Assembly (NCBI RefSeq): GCF_008017545.1
Contig: NZ_VRTZ01000002.1
Span: 62,001-126,000, forward strand
Direction: 5' to 3'
Source: Homoserinibacter sp. GY 40078
Lineage (GTDB): Bacteria; Actinomycetota; Actinomycetes; Actinomycetales; Microbacteriaceae
Length of the DNA: 64,000 bases
The position numbers and the translations under genes are program-made. The notes under the pieces were generated by a model that was given only the letters and a program-made list of their open reading frames with translations, did not search any database and was not told where the DNA came from. Below are positions 18,193-26,229 of this stretch, piece by piece (positions within the stretch are counted from its first letter, which is position 1; every line of letters starts with the position of its first letter).

Positions 18193-18432
18193 GTGCTCGC
18201 CTCCGCCCTGGAGCATCTCGTCAAGGGGATCGTCGATCACCCGGATGACGTGAAGGTGGATTCGGCGAGCACCGCGCGCGGCGAGGTCCTCGAGGTGCGC
18301 GTGCACCCCGAGGACCTCGGTCGCGTCATCGGCCGCTCGGGCCGCACAGCGAAGGCCCTCCGGACCCTCGTCAACGCGCTCGCCGACGGCCGCCGCGTAC
18401 GCGTCGACGTCGTCGACACCGACGCGGCGTGA
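18193..18432 (+). CDS. khpA: KH-domain RNA-binding protein KhpA
   Basis: A 79-residue single KH-domain protein, the small RNA-binding partner of KhpB in other Gram-positive bacteria. The GxxG loop is in GRVIGRSGRTAKALRTL. It follows rpsP by 3 bases and overlaps rimM by 4, so all three are translationally coupled. Homologues influence cell-division and cell-length control through RNA binding. Confidence 0.94.
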   Translation: MLASALEHLVKGIVDHPDDVKVDSASTARGEVLEVRVHPEDLGRVIGRSGRTAKALRTLVNALADGRRVRVDVVDTDAA

Positions 18433-19079
18433 GCCGGGGGAAGCGCTCCGGCACCACCCAGCTGCGGGTCGGGCGGCTCGTCAAGGCGCACGGTCTCAAG
18501 GGCGCGCTGAAGCTCGAGCTCTACACCGACGACCCGGCGAAGCGTTTCGTGCCGGGTGCGACGTTCTCGTTGCAGGTTCCCTCCTCGTCGCCGTGGCACG
18601 GTAAGACCATCGAGCTCTCTGAGCTGCGCTGGTACAACGGGCATCCCGTCGCGTTCTTCGTGGATGTCGCGGACCGCACCGCCGCCGAGACCCTCGTCAA
18701 GGCGATCCTCTGGGTTGACGCCGATGTCTCTGACGACGACGAGCCGGACGCCTGGTACGACCACCAGCTGGTCGGGCTCCGCGCGATGCGCGACGGAGTC
18801 GAGGTGGGCACGGTGATCCGCGTGGACCACCTTCCGGCTCAGGACCTGCTGGTCGTGCGTGCCGGTGAGCGTGAGGTCCTCGTGCCGCTCGTTGCGGCGA
18901 TCGTGCCCGGGGTCGACATCGACGGCGGAACGGTGACTCTCACGCCGCCCCCCGGCCTCTTCGAGGACCTCGCCGAGCCCGACCCCGAGCCGGCCCCCGC
19001 CGCTGCTGCGGCCTCCGACCTGGCCCCGGAGCCGGCCCCCGACTCCCCGGGAGAGGATGACGCGCCGACTCAGGCGTAG
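18429..19079 (+). CDS. rimM: 16S rRNA processing protein RimM
   Basis: Assembly factor for the 30S head that binds S19. It has an N-terminal RimM domain (LRVGRLVKAHGLKGALKLEL) and a C-terminal PRC-barrel (GVEVGTVIRVDHLPAQDLLVV, then REVLVPLV). It starts at GTG within the khpA stop. A roughly 40-residue Glu/Pro/Ala-rich tail follows the barrel, like the tails on S16 and S2 in this window. Confidence 0.95.
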   Translation: MSRGKRSGTTQLRVGRLVKAHGLKGALKLELYTDDPAKRFVPGATFSLQVPSSSPWHGKTIELSELRWYNGHPVAFFVDVADRTAAETLVKAILWVDADVSDDDEPDAWYDHQLVGLRAMRDGVEVGTVIRVDHLPAQDLLVVRAGEREVLVPLVAAIVPGVDIDGGTVTLTPPPGLFEDLAEPDPEPAPAAAAASDLAPEPAPDSPGEDDAPTQA

Positions 19080-19088
19080 CAGCGCCGA

Positions 19089-19094
19089 TACGCT
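19089..19094 (+). promoter_or_regulatory. -10 element of trmD
   Basis: TACGCT ends six bases before the trmD GTG, predicting an independent leaderless trmD transcript inside the rpsP cluster. It lies in the 21-base gap after rimM. Confidence 0.5.
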
Positions 19095-19100
19095 CGATGG

Positions 19101-19811
19101 GTGCGCATCGACGTCGTGACGATCTTCCCCGAGTTCTTCTCGGTGCTGGATATCTCGCTTCTCGGCAGAGCCCGTCAGGCGGGCCTCATCGATGTCGCCG
19201 TGCACGACCTGCGGGAGTTCACCCACGATCGTCACCGCACGGTGGATGACACCCCCACCGGCGGGGGCGCGGGCATGGTGATGAAGCCGGAGCCGTGGGG
19301 GGAGGCGCTCGACGCGATCCTCGAGGGTGCGACGGATGCGGTGGTCGTGTTCCCGACGCCGGCGGGCGAGCTGTTCCGTCAGCCCGTCGCACGCGAGCTG
19401 GCCGAGTGCGGGCATCTCGTCTTCTGCTGCGGACGCTACGAGGGCATCGACTACCGCGTGGTCGAGCACACGCGATCCCGTCCGGAGGTCGCGGCCGTGC
19501 GTGAGCTGAGCCTCGGCGACTACGTGCTGAACGGCGGCGAGGTGGCGGTCATGGCGATGATCGAGGCGGCCGGTCGCCTGGTGCCGGGGATGGTCGGAAA
19601 TCCGGAGAGCCTCGTTGAGGAGAGCCACGAGGACGGCCTGCTGGAGTACCCGAGTTACACGAAGCCGGCCCTCTGGCGCGGTCTCGAGACCCCGCCCGTG
19701 CTGCTCTCCGGAAACCACGCCGCGATCGCCGCGTGGCGTCGGGAGCAGCAGCTGGAACGAACCCGCCGAACCCGTCCCGATCTCCTCCCCGACTCCGGCC
19801 CCAGCGCATAG
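19101..19811 (+). CDS. trmD: tRNA (guanine37-N1)-methyltransferase
   Basis: SPOUT methyltransferase that makes m1G37 in tRNAs with G36, preventing +1 frameshifting. The trefoil-knot motifs are present: [12 protein letters not shown] and [12 protein letters not shown], together with [13 protein letters not shown]. At 236 residues it is complete. GTG 19101 gives the family N-terminus [12 protein letters not shown]. It is followed by the palindromic region at 19807-19874 and the convergent map gene. Confidence 0.97.
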   Translation: MRIDVVTIFPEFFSVLDISLLGRARQAGLIDVAVHDLREFTHDRHRTVDDTPTGGGAGMVMKPEPWGEALDAILEGATDAVVVFPTPAGELFRQPVARELAECGHLVFCCGRYEGIDYRVVEHTRSRPEVAAVRELSLGDYVLNGGEVAVMAMIEAAGRLVPGMVGNPESLVEESHEDGLLEYPSYTKPALWRGLETPPVLLSGNHAAIAAWRREQQLERTRRTRPDLLPDSGPSA

Positions 19812-19874
19812 ACATGTCTACGACCGGCTAGACACCCGCGCGGCGGTGTCTGTCAGGCCATAGCCATGTCTATG
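19807..19874. repeat. nested palindromic element between trmD and map
   Basis: Outer arms CATAGACATG (19807-19816) and CATGTCTATG (19865-19874) enclose an inner stem AGACACC / GGTGTCT (19830-19836 with 19845-19851). The left end also contains the 12-base palindrome TAGACATGTCTA at 19809-19820. It lies between convergent genes and may end both transcripts; the reuse of the TAGACA word suggests a repetitive element. Confidence 0.7.
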
Positions 19875-19907
19875 GCGCAGGGAGCACCAGCGCAGGGCAG
19901 CGCAGCG

Positions 19908-20678
19908 TCAGGAGGTGCGCGCGGTCAGCACGAGAGGGCCGTCGGGCGTGACGGCCACGGTGTGCTCCGCGTGGGCGCCGCGGGATCCGTCGCGCGAGCG
20001 CAGAGTCCATCCGTCGCGGTCCGTGTAGATCTCGTCGGTGCTGCGCATGAACCAGGGCTCGATCGCGAACACCAGGCCAGCCCGCAGCGGGAGGCCGCGC
20101 TTGCGGCGCCCGTCGTTCGGGATGTGAGGATCGCCGTGCATCTCGCGGCCCACACCGTGACCGCCGAAGTCGAGGTTCACCCCGAGCCCGGCGGCGTGCG
20201 CCACATCTCCGATGGATGCCGAGATGTCGCCGATCCGGTTGCCGACCGTGGCGGCGGCGATCCCCGCCTCGAGTGCCCTCTCGCAGGTGGCGATGAGCTC
20301 CAGATCGGCCGGGTCCGCCTCGCCCACGACGATCGAGATCGCCGCGTCGGCCACCCATCCGTCGACGGATGCGGCGAAGTCGAGAGAGAGCAGGTCGCCG
20401 TCGCGCAGGCGGTAGTCGTGCGGCAGCCCGTGCAGCACGGCGTCGTTCACGGAGGTGCAGATCACCTTGCCGAACGGCGAGCCGCCGAACGAGGGGTGGT
20501 AGTCGATGTAGCAGCTCTCGGCCCCGGCGGCGCGGATCATGTCGTGGGCGAGTGCATCGAGGTCGAGGAGGTTCACGCCGACGTCCGCGGCATCCCGGGT
20601 CGCCTCGAGGACGCTCGCCACGAAGCGGCCGGCGCTCTTCATCTGCTCGATCTCAGCGGGCGTCCGGAGTTCTATCAC
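19908..20678 (-). CDS. map: type I methionine aminopeptidase
   Basis: Metalloenzyme that removes the initiator methionine. The five metal ligands can be traced in order: Asp in LSLDFAASVDGWVADAA (two Asp), His in GGHGVGREMHGDPHIPN, Glu in VFAIEPW, and Glu in GAHAEHTVAV. At 256 residues it is the short type Ia form without an N-terminal zinc extension. GTG 20678 is chosen because TACGCT lies exactly six bases upstream on the minus strand; an in-frame ATG at 20702 would run over the divergent gene. Confidence 0.95.
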   Translation of the reverse strand: MIELRTPAEIEQMKSAGRFVASVLEATRDAADVGVNLLDLDALAHDMIRAAGAESCYIDYHPSFGGSPFGKVICTSVNDAVLHGLPHDYRLRDGDLLSLDFAASVDGWVADAAISIVVGEADPADLELIATCERALEAGIAAATVGNRIGDISASIGDVAHAAGLGVNLDFGGHGVGREMHGDPHIPNDGRRKRGLPLRAGLVFAIEPWFMRSTDEIYTDRDGWTLRSRDGSRGAHAEHTVAVTPDGPLVLTARTS

Positions 20679-20684
20679 CCGAAA

Positions 20685-20694
20685 AGCGTAGCCT
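20685..20694. promoter_or_regulatory. overlapping divergent -10 elements (map and membrane protein)
   Basis: The ten bases AGCGTAGCCT read as TACGCT on the minus strand (six bases before the map GTG) and as TAGCCT on the plus strand (six bases before the ATG at 20701). The two hexamers share bases 20689-20690. RNA polymerase cannot occupy both at once, so the two leaderless transcripts should compete. Confidence 0.6.
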
Positions 20695-20700
20695 TGAGGC

Positions 20701-21204
20701 ATGGTCGTCCGCCGCGTGGTCTACCGCCTCCTCTTCCCTCTCGCCTTCGTGCTGCCCCTGTGGGTGCTGATCGGGCGGGGCATCCTGCTCGATGGCATCG
20801 GGTGGGACTTCCTGGTCTACCTGTTCGCGTGCCCGGTGCTGTTCGTCGCGCTCGTCGTGGTGGGCGCGCTGCTCGTGTGGCGCCCGGGTGCGCGCGAGCA
20901 GAAGGCGGTCTCGGGCTGGGGTTCCGCGGTCATGATCGCGCTCTGGGTCGCGCTCGTCGCATCCGGGTTCGTGGCCCATCCGGCGCTCGTCGCCGCATCC
21001 GTCGTGCTCGTGTTGGTCGCGTTCTGGCTGGCGGTCTGGGAGCTGATCGCCGAGGGCCGCCGTCGGCTGCAGGCCGTGATGGATGATGTGAACGCCACCA
21101 CTCGCGGTGCCCGCGCGTCCGTTCCTCCGCAGCGCACGGTCGATCTCGGCGAGGTGATCGTGGTGACGTCGGAGGATGTCACCGAGCGTCGCCCGGGGGA
21201 GTGA
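20701..21204 (+). CDS. hypothetical four-helix membrane protein
   Basis: A 167-residue protein with four hydrophobic segments at roughly residues 8-25, 34-60, 74-95 and 97-118. A cytoplasmic C-terminal tail contains a short amphipathic stretch (EGRRRLQAVMDDVNAT). No family is recognised. The predicted transcript starts at the ATG itself (see the overlapping -10 elements). It is followed by the rplS leader. Confidence 0.75.
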   Translation: MVVRRVVYRLLFPLAFVLPLWVLIGRGILLDGIGWDFLVYLFACPVLFVALVVVGALLVWRPGAREQKAVSGWGSAVMIALWVALVASGFVAHPALVAASVVLVLVAFWLAVWELIAEGRRRLQAVMDDVNATTRGARASVPPQRTVDLGEVIVVTSEDVTERRPGE

Positions 21205-21368
21205 CCGGCCCCTCAGGTCGCGGCACCGCCCGCGGTGTGGCAGAATTGCTCCTTGTGCTTCCGCACGACCCTGCCACAGGGGGGTCGTCGCCGCGAGAGG
21301 CGCATCCCATCTTCTGATATCCGTATACCCGCGGTCGACCTGTGGCGGGCGCAGAGAGCGAACATCCC

Positions 21369-21716
21369 ATGCACATCCTCGACGACGTCGACGCCGCATC
21401 CCTGCGTTCCGACATCCCCGAGTTCCGTCCCGGCGACACCGTCAAGGTGCACGTGAACATCATCGAGGGCAACCGCTCCCGTATCCAGGTCTTCCAGGGC
21501 GTCGTCATCGCCCGATCCGGTGAGGGCGTGCGCGAGACCTTCACGGTCCGCAAGGTCAGCTTCCAGGTCGGCGTCGAGCGCACCTTCCCGGTGCACTCGC
21601 CGGTCATCGACCACATCGAGCTCGTGACGCGCGGTGACGTTCGTCGCGCGAAGCTCTACTACCTGCGCGAGCTTCGCGGCAAGAAGGCGAAGATCAAGGA
21701 GAAGCGCGAGGCCTGA
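21369..21716 (+). CDS. rplS: 50S ribosomal protein L19
   Basis: Large-subunit protein at the 30S-50S interface. The 115-residue sequence has the family block [25 protein letters not shown] and ends with [20 protein letters not shown]. The ATG at 21369 gives a normal N-terminus; an in-frame start at 21342 would add nine residues. The 164 bases upstream contain GC-rich complementary stretches and probably hold the promoter and leader. It opens the rplS-lepB-rnhB order. Confidence 0.96.
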   Translation: MHILDDVDAASLRSDIPEFRPGDTVKVHVNIIEGNRSRIQVFQGVVIARSGEGVRETFTVRKVSFQVGVERTFPVHSPVIDHIELVTRGDVRRAKLYYLRELRGKKAKIKEKREA

Positions 21717-21734
21717 GCCCGCGTCCACGACATC

Positions 21735-21766
21735 GAGCCCGGTTCCCGCTTAGCGGGGCCGGGCTC
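21735..21766 (+). terminator. hairpin terminator after rplS
   Basis: The stem GAGCCCGG...CCGGGCTC encloses an inner CCCGC-TTA-GCGGG stem, giving a long GC-rich hairpin 18 bases after the rplS stop. No T-tract follows. It separates rplS from lepB, which has its own -10 (TATGCT, 21814-21819). Confidence 0.7.
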
Positions 21767-21840
21767 CGTCGTATCCGGGGCGTGGCACGGGGCTCGGCTT
21801 TCGCGGCGGCGCTTATGCTGACAAGGACTTCAGGGGAGAC

Positions 21841-22677
21841 ATGAGCGACAAGACCAACGCGGGCACCGATCAGGTGGATTCGGATGCCGAACGGCCGGAT
21901 GCCGAGGTGCAGCGCTCTCGCAAGCGCGGGTTCGGCCTGTTCTTGCGGGATGTCGCCATCATCATCGTCGCGGCGATCGTCATCTCGTTCCTCATCAAGA
22001 CGTTCCTGATCCGCTCGTTCTACATCCCGTCGGAATCGATGGAAGACACCCTCCTCGTGAACGACCGGATCATCGTGAACCAGCTCGAACCGGGCCTCAT
22101 GCCGCTCGAGCGCGGCGACATCGTCGTGTTCCGCGATCCCGGCGGCTGGCTCGACCCGCTGCCGCAGGTCGAGCAGAACCCGGTCGCGGCGGGGATCGAC
22201 TGGCTGCTCTCGGTGGTCGGGCTCACGGCCCCCGATTCGAACGATCACCTGATCAAGCGCGTGATCGGTCTTCCCGGTGACACGGTCGAGTGCTGCAACG
22301 ATTTCGGGCAGGTGAGCGTCAACGGTGTCGCCCTCGACGAGAGCCCCTACGTCAAGCTGCCGGACGGCGTCACGAAGGTGTCGCGCGACGACTTCGAGGT
22401 GACGGTTCCCGAGGGTTCGCTGTGGGTGATGGGCGACAACCGCTGGAACTCCCAGGACTCGCGCTACAACCGCGACAAGCCGGGCAACGGGTTCGTGCCG
22501 ATCGAGAACGTCGTGGGTCGCGCGATCCTCATCTCGTGGCCGGCGGATCGCTGGACGTGGCTCGACAACTACCCGGTCACGTTCCAGGATGTGCCGGATG
22601 CGGAGTCGACGCCGCCCGCGGTCGAGAACGAGGGAACGCCGACCCCTGACCCCGACACGACCGAGACCAGCGAGTAA
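21841..22677 (+). CDS. lepB: signal peptidase I
   Basis: Membrane-bound serine/lysine protease that removes Sec and Tat signal peptides. One N-terminal membrane segment lies at about residues 37-53. The catalytic Ser is S66 in IPSESMEDTL. The general-base Lys is in HLIKRVIGLPGD, and box E is GDNRWNSQDSR. At 278 residues it is complete, with a Pro/Thr-rich acidic tail. The ATG at 21841 has an AGGGGAG ribosome-binding site. The last base of its stop codon is the A of the rnhB ATG. Confidence 0.96.
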   Translation: MSDKTNAGTDQVDSDAERPDAEVQRSRKRGFGLFLRDVAIIIVAAIVISFLIKTFLIRSFYIPSESMEDTLLVNDRIIVNQLEPGLMPLERGDIVVFRDPGGWLDPLPQVEQNPVAAGIDWLLSVVGLTAPDSNDHLIKRVIGLPGDTVECCNDFGQVSVNGVALDESPYVKLPDGVTKVSRDDFEVTVPEGSLWVMGDNRWNSQDSRYNRDKPGNGFVPIENVVGRAILISWPADRWTWLDNYPVTFQDVPDAESTPPAVENEGTPTPDPDTTETSE

Positions 22678-23342
22678 TGGCCGTCGCCGATCCGACGCTC
22701 CGTTTCGAGCGCGCTCTGTTCCGGGAGGGCGCGGCACTCGTGATCGGATGCGACGAGGTCGGGCGTGGCGCGATTGCGGGGCCCGTGGCTGTGGGGCTCG
22801 GCGTCTTCCTCCCGGATGTGCGGCGCATGCCCGAGGGTCTGCGCGATTCGAAGCTGCTCTCCGAGGCGAGGCGCGAGGCGCTGCATCCGCTGGTCGCTTC
22901 GTGGGCACCGTTCTCGGCGGTCGGCATGGCCGACAACGCCGAGGTCGACCGCATCGGCATCGTCCCGGGTCTCGGCCTCGCGGCGATGCGGGGTCTCGAA
23001 ACGCTCGTGCTCGCAGGCGTTCCCGTCGAGGCGGCGGTCGTGGTGCTCGATGGCTCGCACGACTGGCTGACGCCCGCGCTCGCCGACTGGCCCGAGACGT
23101 CGCGGCCACGGGTGGTCACGCGCGTGAAGGCGGATCGCGACTGCGCCACGGTGGCCGCCGCGTCCGTGCTCGCCAAGGTGCAACGTGACCGGCTGATGGT
23201 CGAGGCGGATGCCGTGCACCCCGGATACGAGTGGACGAGCAACAAGGGGTACGCCTCGGCGTCGCACTATTCGGCGATCGAGCGGCTCGGCTCGAGCCCG
23301 CTGCATCGCTGGAGCTGGCTGAAGCAGCCCGCTCTCTTCTGA
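22677..23342 (+). CDS. rnhB: ribonuclease HII
   Basis: Removes ribonucleotides misincorporated into DNA and RNA in RNA-DNA hybrids. The catalytic acidic residues are in GCDEVGRGAIAGPV near residue 22 and in VVVLDGSHDW. The C-terminal block HPGYEWTSNKGYASASHYSAI is typical. At 221 residues it is complete and overlaps lepB by one base. Confidence 0.96.
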   Translation: MAVADPTLRFERALFREGAALVIGCDEVGRGAIAGPVAVGLGVFLPDVRRMPEGLRDSKLLSEARREALHPLVASWAPFSAVGMADNAEVDRIGIVPGLGLAAMRGLETLVLAGVPVEAAVVVLDGSHDWLTPALADWPETSRPRVVTRVKADRDCATVAAASVLAKVQRDRLMVEADAVHPGYEWTSNKGYASASHYSAIERLGSSPLHRWSWLKQPALF

Positions 23343-23370
23343 CCGCACTGCGACACCCGGGCAGCGCAAC

Positions 23371-23376
23371 TAGACT
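23371..23376 (+). promoter_or_regulatory. -10 element of the DUF2469 gene
   Basis: TAGACT lies seven bases before the ATG at 23384, predicting a leaderless transcript that starts separately from lepB-rnhB. Confidence 0.5.
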
Positions 23377-23383
23377 CGCACCG

Positions 23384-23707
23384 ATGGACGAAGACGAGTT
23401 CGACGACTACGACCGCGAGGTGGAGCTCGCGCTCTACCGCGAGTACCGCGACGTGGTCGGTCAGTTCCGGTACGTGGTCGAGACGGAGCGTCGGTTCTAT
23501 CTCGCCAACGAGGTGACGCTCGAGCGCCACGACACGGAGCACGACTTCTATTTCGAGCTCACCATGACCGACGTGTGGGTGTGGGACGTCTACCGGTCCG
23601 ACCGTTTCGTGAAGAGCGTGCGGGTGCTGACCTTCAAGGACGTCAACGTGGAGGTCCGCGGCGACAAGGATCTGGAGCTCCCCAAGGAGCTCGCCCTCGA
23701 CGAGTAG
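23384..23707 (+). CDS. DUF2469 family protein
   Basis: A 107-residue acidic protein of a family confined to actinobacteria and found next to rnhB and yraN across the phylum. Features are DDYDREVELALYREYRDVV and TERRFYLANEV, then DVWVWDVYR. No catalytic motif is visible and the function is unknown. An in-frame start at 23231 would overlap rnhB and is rejected. Confidence 0.9.
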   Translation: MDEDEFDDYDREVELALYREYRDVVGQFRYVVETERRFYLANEVTLERHDTEHDFYFELTMTDVWVWDVYRSDRFVKSVRVLTFKDVNVEVRGDKDLELPKELALDE

Positions 23708-23711
23708 TCGC

Positions 23712-24092
23712 GTGAGCGTCGAGCCGTGCCCCTGCGGTTCGGGGCGTGCGTTCGCCGTGTGCTGCGGCGCGATCCTCTCCGGTGGAGCGGCGGTGACCGC
23801 GGAGGCGCTCATGCGTTCGCGGTTCACGGCCTTCGCGCGGGGAGATGCCGCGTATCTGCTGCGCTCGTGGCATCCGTCGACCCGTCCTGGATCACTCGAT
23901 GTCGATCCGGAGGTGCAGTGGCGCCGCCTGCAGATCGTCGACACGGTGCGCGGTGGCGAGCATGACGAGGACGGCGTGGTGGAGTTCCGGGCGTCGTTCC
24001 GTGGCCCGGAGGGCGCGGGGCTCCTGCACGAGCGTTCCCGCTTCGTGCGCGTCGGCGGTCGCTGGGTCTACGTCGACGGGGAGGTGTCGTAG
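23712..24092 (+). CDS. YchJ family (UPF0225) protein
   Basis: A 126-residue protein with an N-terminal SEC-C-like zinc motif, CPCGSGRAFAVCC, followed by the YchJ block (EALMRSRFTAFARGDAAYLLRSWHP, SFRGPEG, LHERSRFVR, WVYVDG). The family has a cystatin-like fold and no proven function. It starts 4 bases after the DUF2469 stop. It is often found elsewhere in related genomes, so its place in this conserved series is a local feature. Confidence 0.88.
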   Translation: MSVEPCPCGSGRAFAVCCGAILSGGAAVTAEALMRSRFTAFARGDAAYLLRSWHPSTRPGSLDVDPEVQWRRLQIVDTVRGGEHDEDGVVEFRASFRGPEGAGLLHERSRFVRVGGRWVYVDGEVS

Positions 24093-24128
24093 CGCCGTCG
24101 CGCCGGTCGGGCATCGCCTTGCGCATCC

Positions 24129-24149
24129 AAATGTTAGTGGCTAACATTT
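24129..24149. promoter_or_regulatory. palindromic operator of the TetR-ABC operon
   Basis: AAATGTTAG-TGG-CTAACATTT is a perfect 9-3-9 inverted repeat ending six bases before the TetR ATG. Its AT-richness stands out in this GC-rich sequence. Its position over the start of the operon fits autorepression by the TetR protein. Confidence 0.85.
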
Positions 24150-24154
24150 CGAGC

Positions 24155-24724
24155 ATGACAGTCACTGAGGCGCCCATAGGGCGTGCCGCGCGCACCCGAG
24201 TGCGCATCCTCGAGACGGCGCTCACGCTCTTCGCCGAGCACGGATACGACCAGGTCACGGTCTCGCGGATCGCGGCAGCCGTCGGCATCAGCGAGATGAC
24301 CTTCTTCAGGCACTTCCCGAGCAAGGAGTCGCTCGTGGTCGACGACCCGTATGACCCGCTCATGGCGGAGCATGTCGCAGGGCAGCCGTCGTCTCTTCCC
24401 CTCCTCGCGCGGGTCGCAGGCGGGATCCGCGAGGCGTGGGTCGCGGTGCCGCAGCCTGAAGCGGGAGTGGTACGGACGCGGCTGCGCATCGCCGCAGCCT
24501 CGCCGACCCTGCGCGCGGCGACTCGTCAGGCGAACGAGGCGTCGGCCGACGCGATCGCATCCGCTCTTGTCGACGCGGGGGCCGACCCGGTCGATTCGCG
24601 CATCGCCGCGGGAGCCGCGATGGCGGGGATCACCGAGACGTTGCTCGCGTGGGCCGTGAGCGATGACGGCTCCCTCGGCGAGGCGCTCGAGCGGGCTCTC
24701 CGCGTGATCGAAGGTGCCCGATGA
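24155..24724 (+). CDS. TetR family transcriptional regulator
   Basis: A 189-residue repressor-type regulator. The N-terminal HTH is in ILETALTLFAEHGYDQVTVSRIAAAVGISEMTFFRHFPSK, the standard TetR pattern with the recognition helix near residues 40-50. The C-terminal ligand-binding part is all-helical. It heads an operon with an ABC exporter: the last four bases (ATGA) overlap the ATPase start. It probably represses itself and the transporter through the palindrome at 24129-24149. The inducer is unknown. The ATG at 24155 follows the operator; the TTG at 24119 would lie upstream of it. Confidence 0.92.
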   Translation: MTVTEAPIGRAARTRVRILETALTLFAEHGYDQVTVSRIAAAVGISEMTFFRHFPSKESLVVDDPYDPLMAEHVAGQPSSLPLLARVAGGIREAWVAVPQPEAGVVRTRLRIAAASPTLRAATRQANEASADAIASALVDAGADPVDSRIAAGAAMAGITETLLAWAVSDDGSLGEALERALRVIEGAR

Positions 24725-25452
24725 GCGGCATCGAGATGGCCGGCGCCACTCGGGTATTCGCAGGCGGGGCGGGAGTGCGGGGTATCGACCTCGAGGTGCG
24801 AGAGGGACGCATCCACGCGCTCGTCGGGTTGAACGGTGCGGGCAAATCCACGCTCATGCGCCTGCTGCTCGGCATGCTCGCGCCGCAGTCCGGATCCGTG
24901 CGGATCGCCGGGTTCGATCCGCGGCAGGCGGGGACCGCCCTCGGCCCGCTCGTCGGCCACCTGATCGAATATCCGCTCGCCTATGGCGAGCTGACGGGCC
25001 GCGCCAACCTGGAGTTGGGCGCGCGACTGCACGGCGTGCGTGCTTCGCGCATCCGGGAGACGGTTGACGGCGTGCTCGATGAGCTGGGCCTGGCACGTTA
25101 CGCGGAGGTGCGTGCCCGCCGGATGTCGCTCGGAAATCGTCAGCGGCTGGGGCTCGCGTCGGCACTTCAGCACGACCCGCGCGTGGTGGTGCTTGACGAA
25201 CCGACCAATGCGCTCGACCCGGCCGGGGTGATCCTGCTGCGGGAGGCGCTCTTGCGTCGCGCCGCCGCGGGTGCTGCCGTGCTGGTGTCGAGCCACCACC
25301 TGGATGAAGTGGCACGAATCGCCGACGACATCACCGTGATCAATGCGGGCCGCGTGATCGGGTCGTTGCCGCCGGGTGAGCGCGACCTTGAGCACACGTT
25401 CTTCGAACTCGTCCGTGCTGACGACCTGAACCGAGAGGAGGTACCGGTATGA
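24721..25452 (+). CDS. ABC transporter ATP-binding protein
   Basis: A 243-residue ATPase of the ABC-2/drug-exporter type. Walker A is GLNGAGKST at residues 36-44. The signature region is the non-canonical MSLGNRQRLGLASAL. Walker B is VVVLDEPTNALDP and the switch His is in SSHHLDE. It overlaps TetR upstream and the permease downstream by 4 bases each. With the permease it forms a half-transporter pair, most likely for export. Confidence 0.92.
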   Translation: MSGIEMAGATRVFAGGAGVRGIDLEVREGRIHALVGLNGAGKSTLMRLLLGMLAPQSGSVRIAGFDPRQAGTALGPLVGHLIEYPLAYGELTGRANLELGARLHGVRASRIRETVDGVLDELGLARYAEVRARRMSLGNRQRLGLASALQHDPRVVVLDEPTNALDPAGVILLREALLRRAAAGAAVLVSSHHLDEVARIADDITVINAGRVIGSLPPGERDLEHTFFELVRADDLNREEVPV

Positions 25453-26210
25453 ACGCCATGTCGACAGCGCTCCGGGTGGAGTGGTCGAAGACCCGCGCTT
25501 CGCGGGTCGTTGCGGCGACCACCGGATTGACCGTGGCGGGGATCGCGGCCATTGTGCTGGCGTTCCGTGCGGTGGCTGCGGGAGGCGACCCAGACCTTCT
25601 CGCGAAGCTCGGCGAGGCCGGTGCAGCTCCCGGATGGCCGGGGCTGACGGCCACCGCTCTGCAGGTGTCCGGGCCGGCTCTCTTGCTCGGGATCACTGTG
25701 CTCGTCAGCTGGTTCATGGGGCGCGAATTCGCGGACGGCACCGTCACCGGCCTCTATGCCCTCTCGGTGGGGCGCGGGCAGCTGGCGGCGGCGAAACTCG
25801 TGCTCGCCGTGCTCGTCTCGGCGGTCATGGGCGCGGTGCTCGCGCTCGTGCTGCTCGTGGGCGGGGTGATCCTCGGCTACGGACTGCCCTCGGCGGATGA
25901 TGCCGCCGTGCTCGTACGCCTCGCCGTGCTCGCCCCGTTCTCGGCCGTGGTGGCCACGCCGGTGGCGCTCGCGGCGACAATCGGGCGGGGTCTGCTCGCC
26001 GGGGTCGCGACGGGGTTCGTGCTCGTCGCCGCCGCGCAGGTGCTCGTGGTCGCGGGTGCCGGGCCGTGGTTCCCCACTGCGGCGCCGCCCCTCTGGGCCC
26101 TCATGCCGGATGCGGTGGCGCCTCTCGCGGTCGTCGTCGCGCTCGCGGTCGGCGTGCTCGTCGGGGTGATCACCGGCTGGATGTGGCGGCGGCTGCAGCT
26201 CGATCGGTGA
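25449..26210 (+). CDS. ABC-2 type permease
   Basis: A 253-residue membrane protein with about six helices, starting at ATG in the stop of the ATPase gene. SWFMGREFADGTVTGLYALSVGRGQ is the conserved cytoplasmic loop of ABC-2 permeases, where the ATPase docks. It is the membrane partner of the ATPase at 24721 and the last gene of the TetR-controlled operon. The substrate is unknown; drug, peptide or lipid export are the usual roles. Confidence 0.88.
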   Translation: MNAMSTALRVEWSKTRASRVVAATTGLTVAGIAAIVLAFRAVAAGGDPDLLAKLGEAGAAPGWPGLTATALQVSGPALLLGITVLVSWFMGREFADGTVTGLYALSVGRGQLAAAKLVLAVLVSAVMGAVLALVLLVGGVILGYGLPSADDAAVLVRLAVLAPFSAVVATPVALAATIGRGLLAGVATGFVLVAAAQVLVVAGAGPWFPTAAPPLWALMPDAVAPLAVVVALAVGVLVGVITGWMWRRLQLDR

Positions 26211-26229
26211 CCCGTGCGAGGCTGGACCG

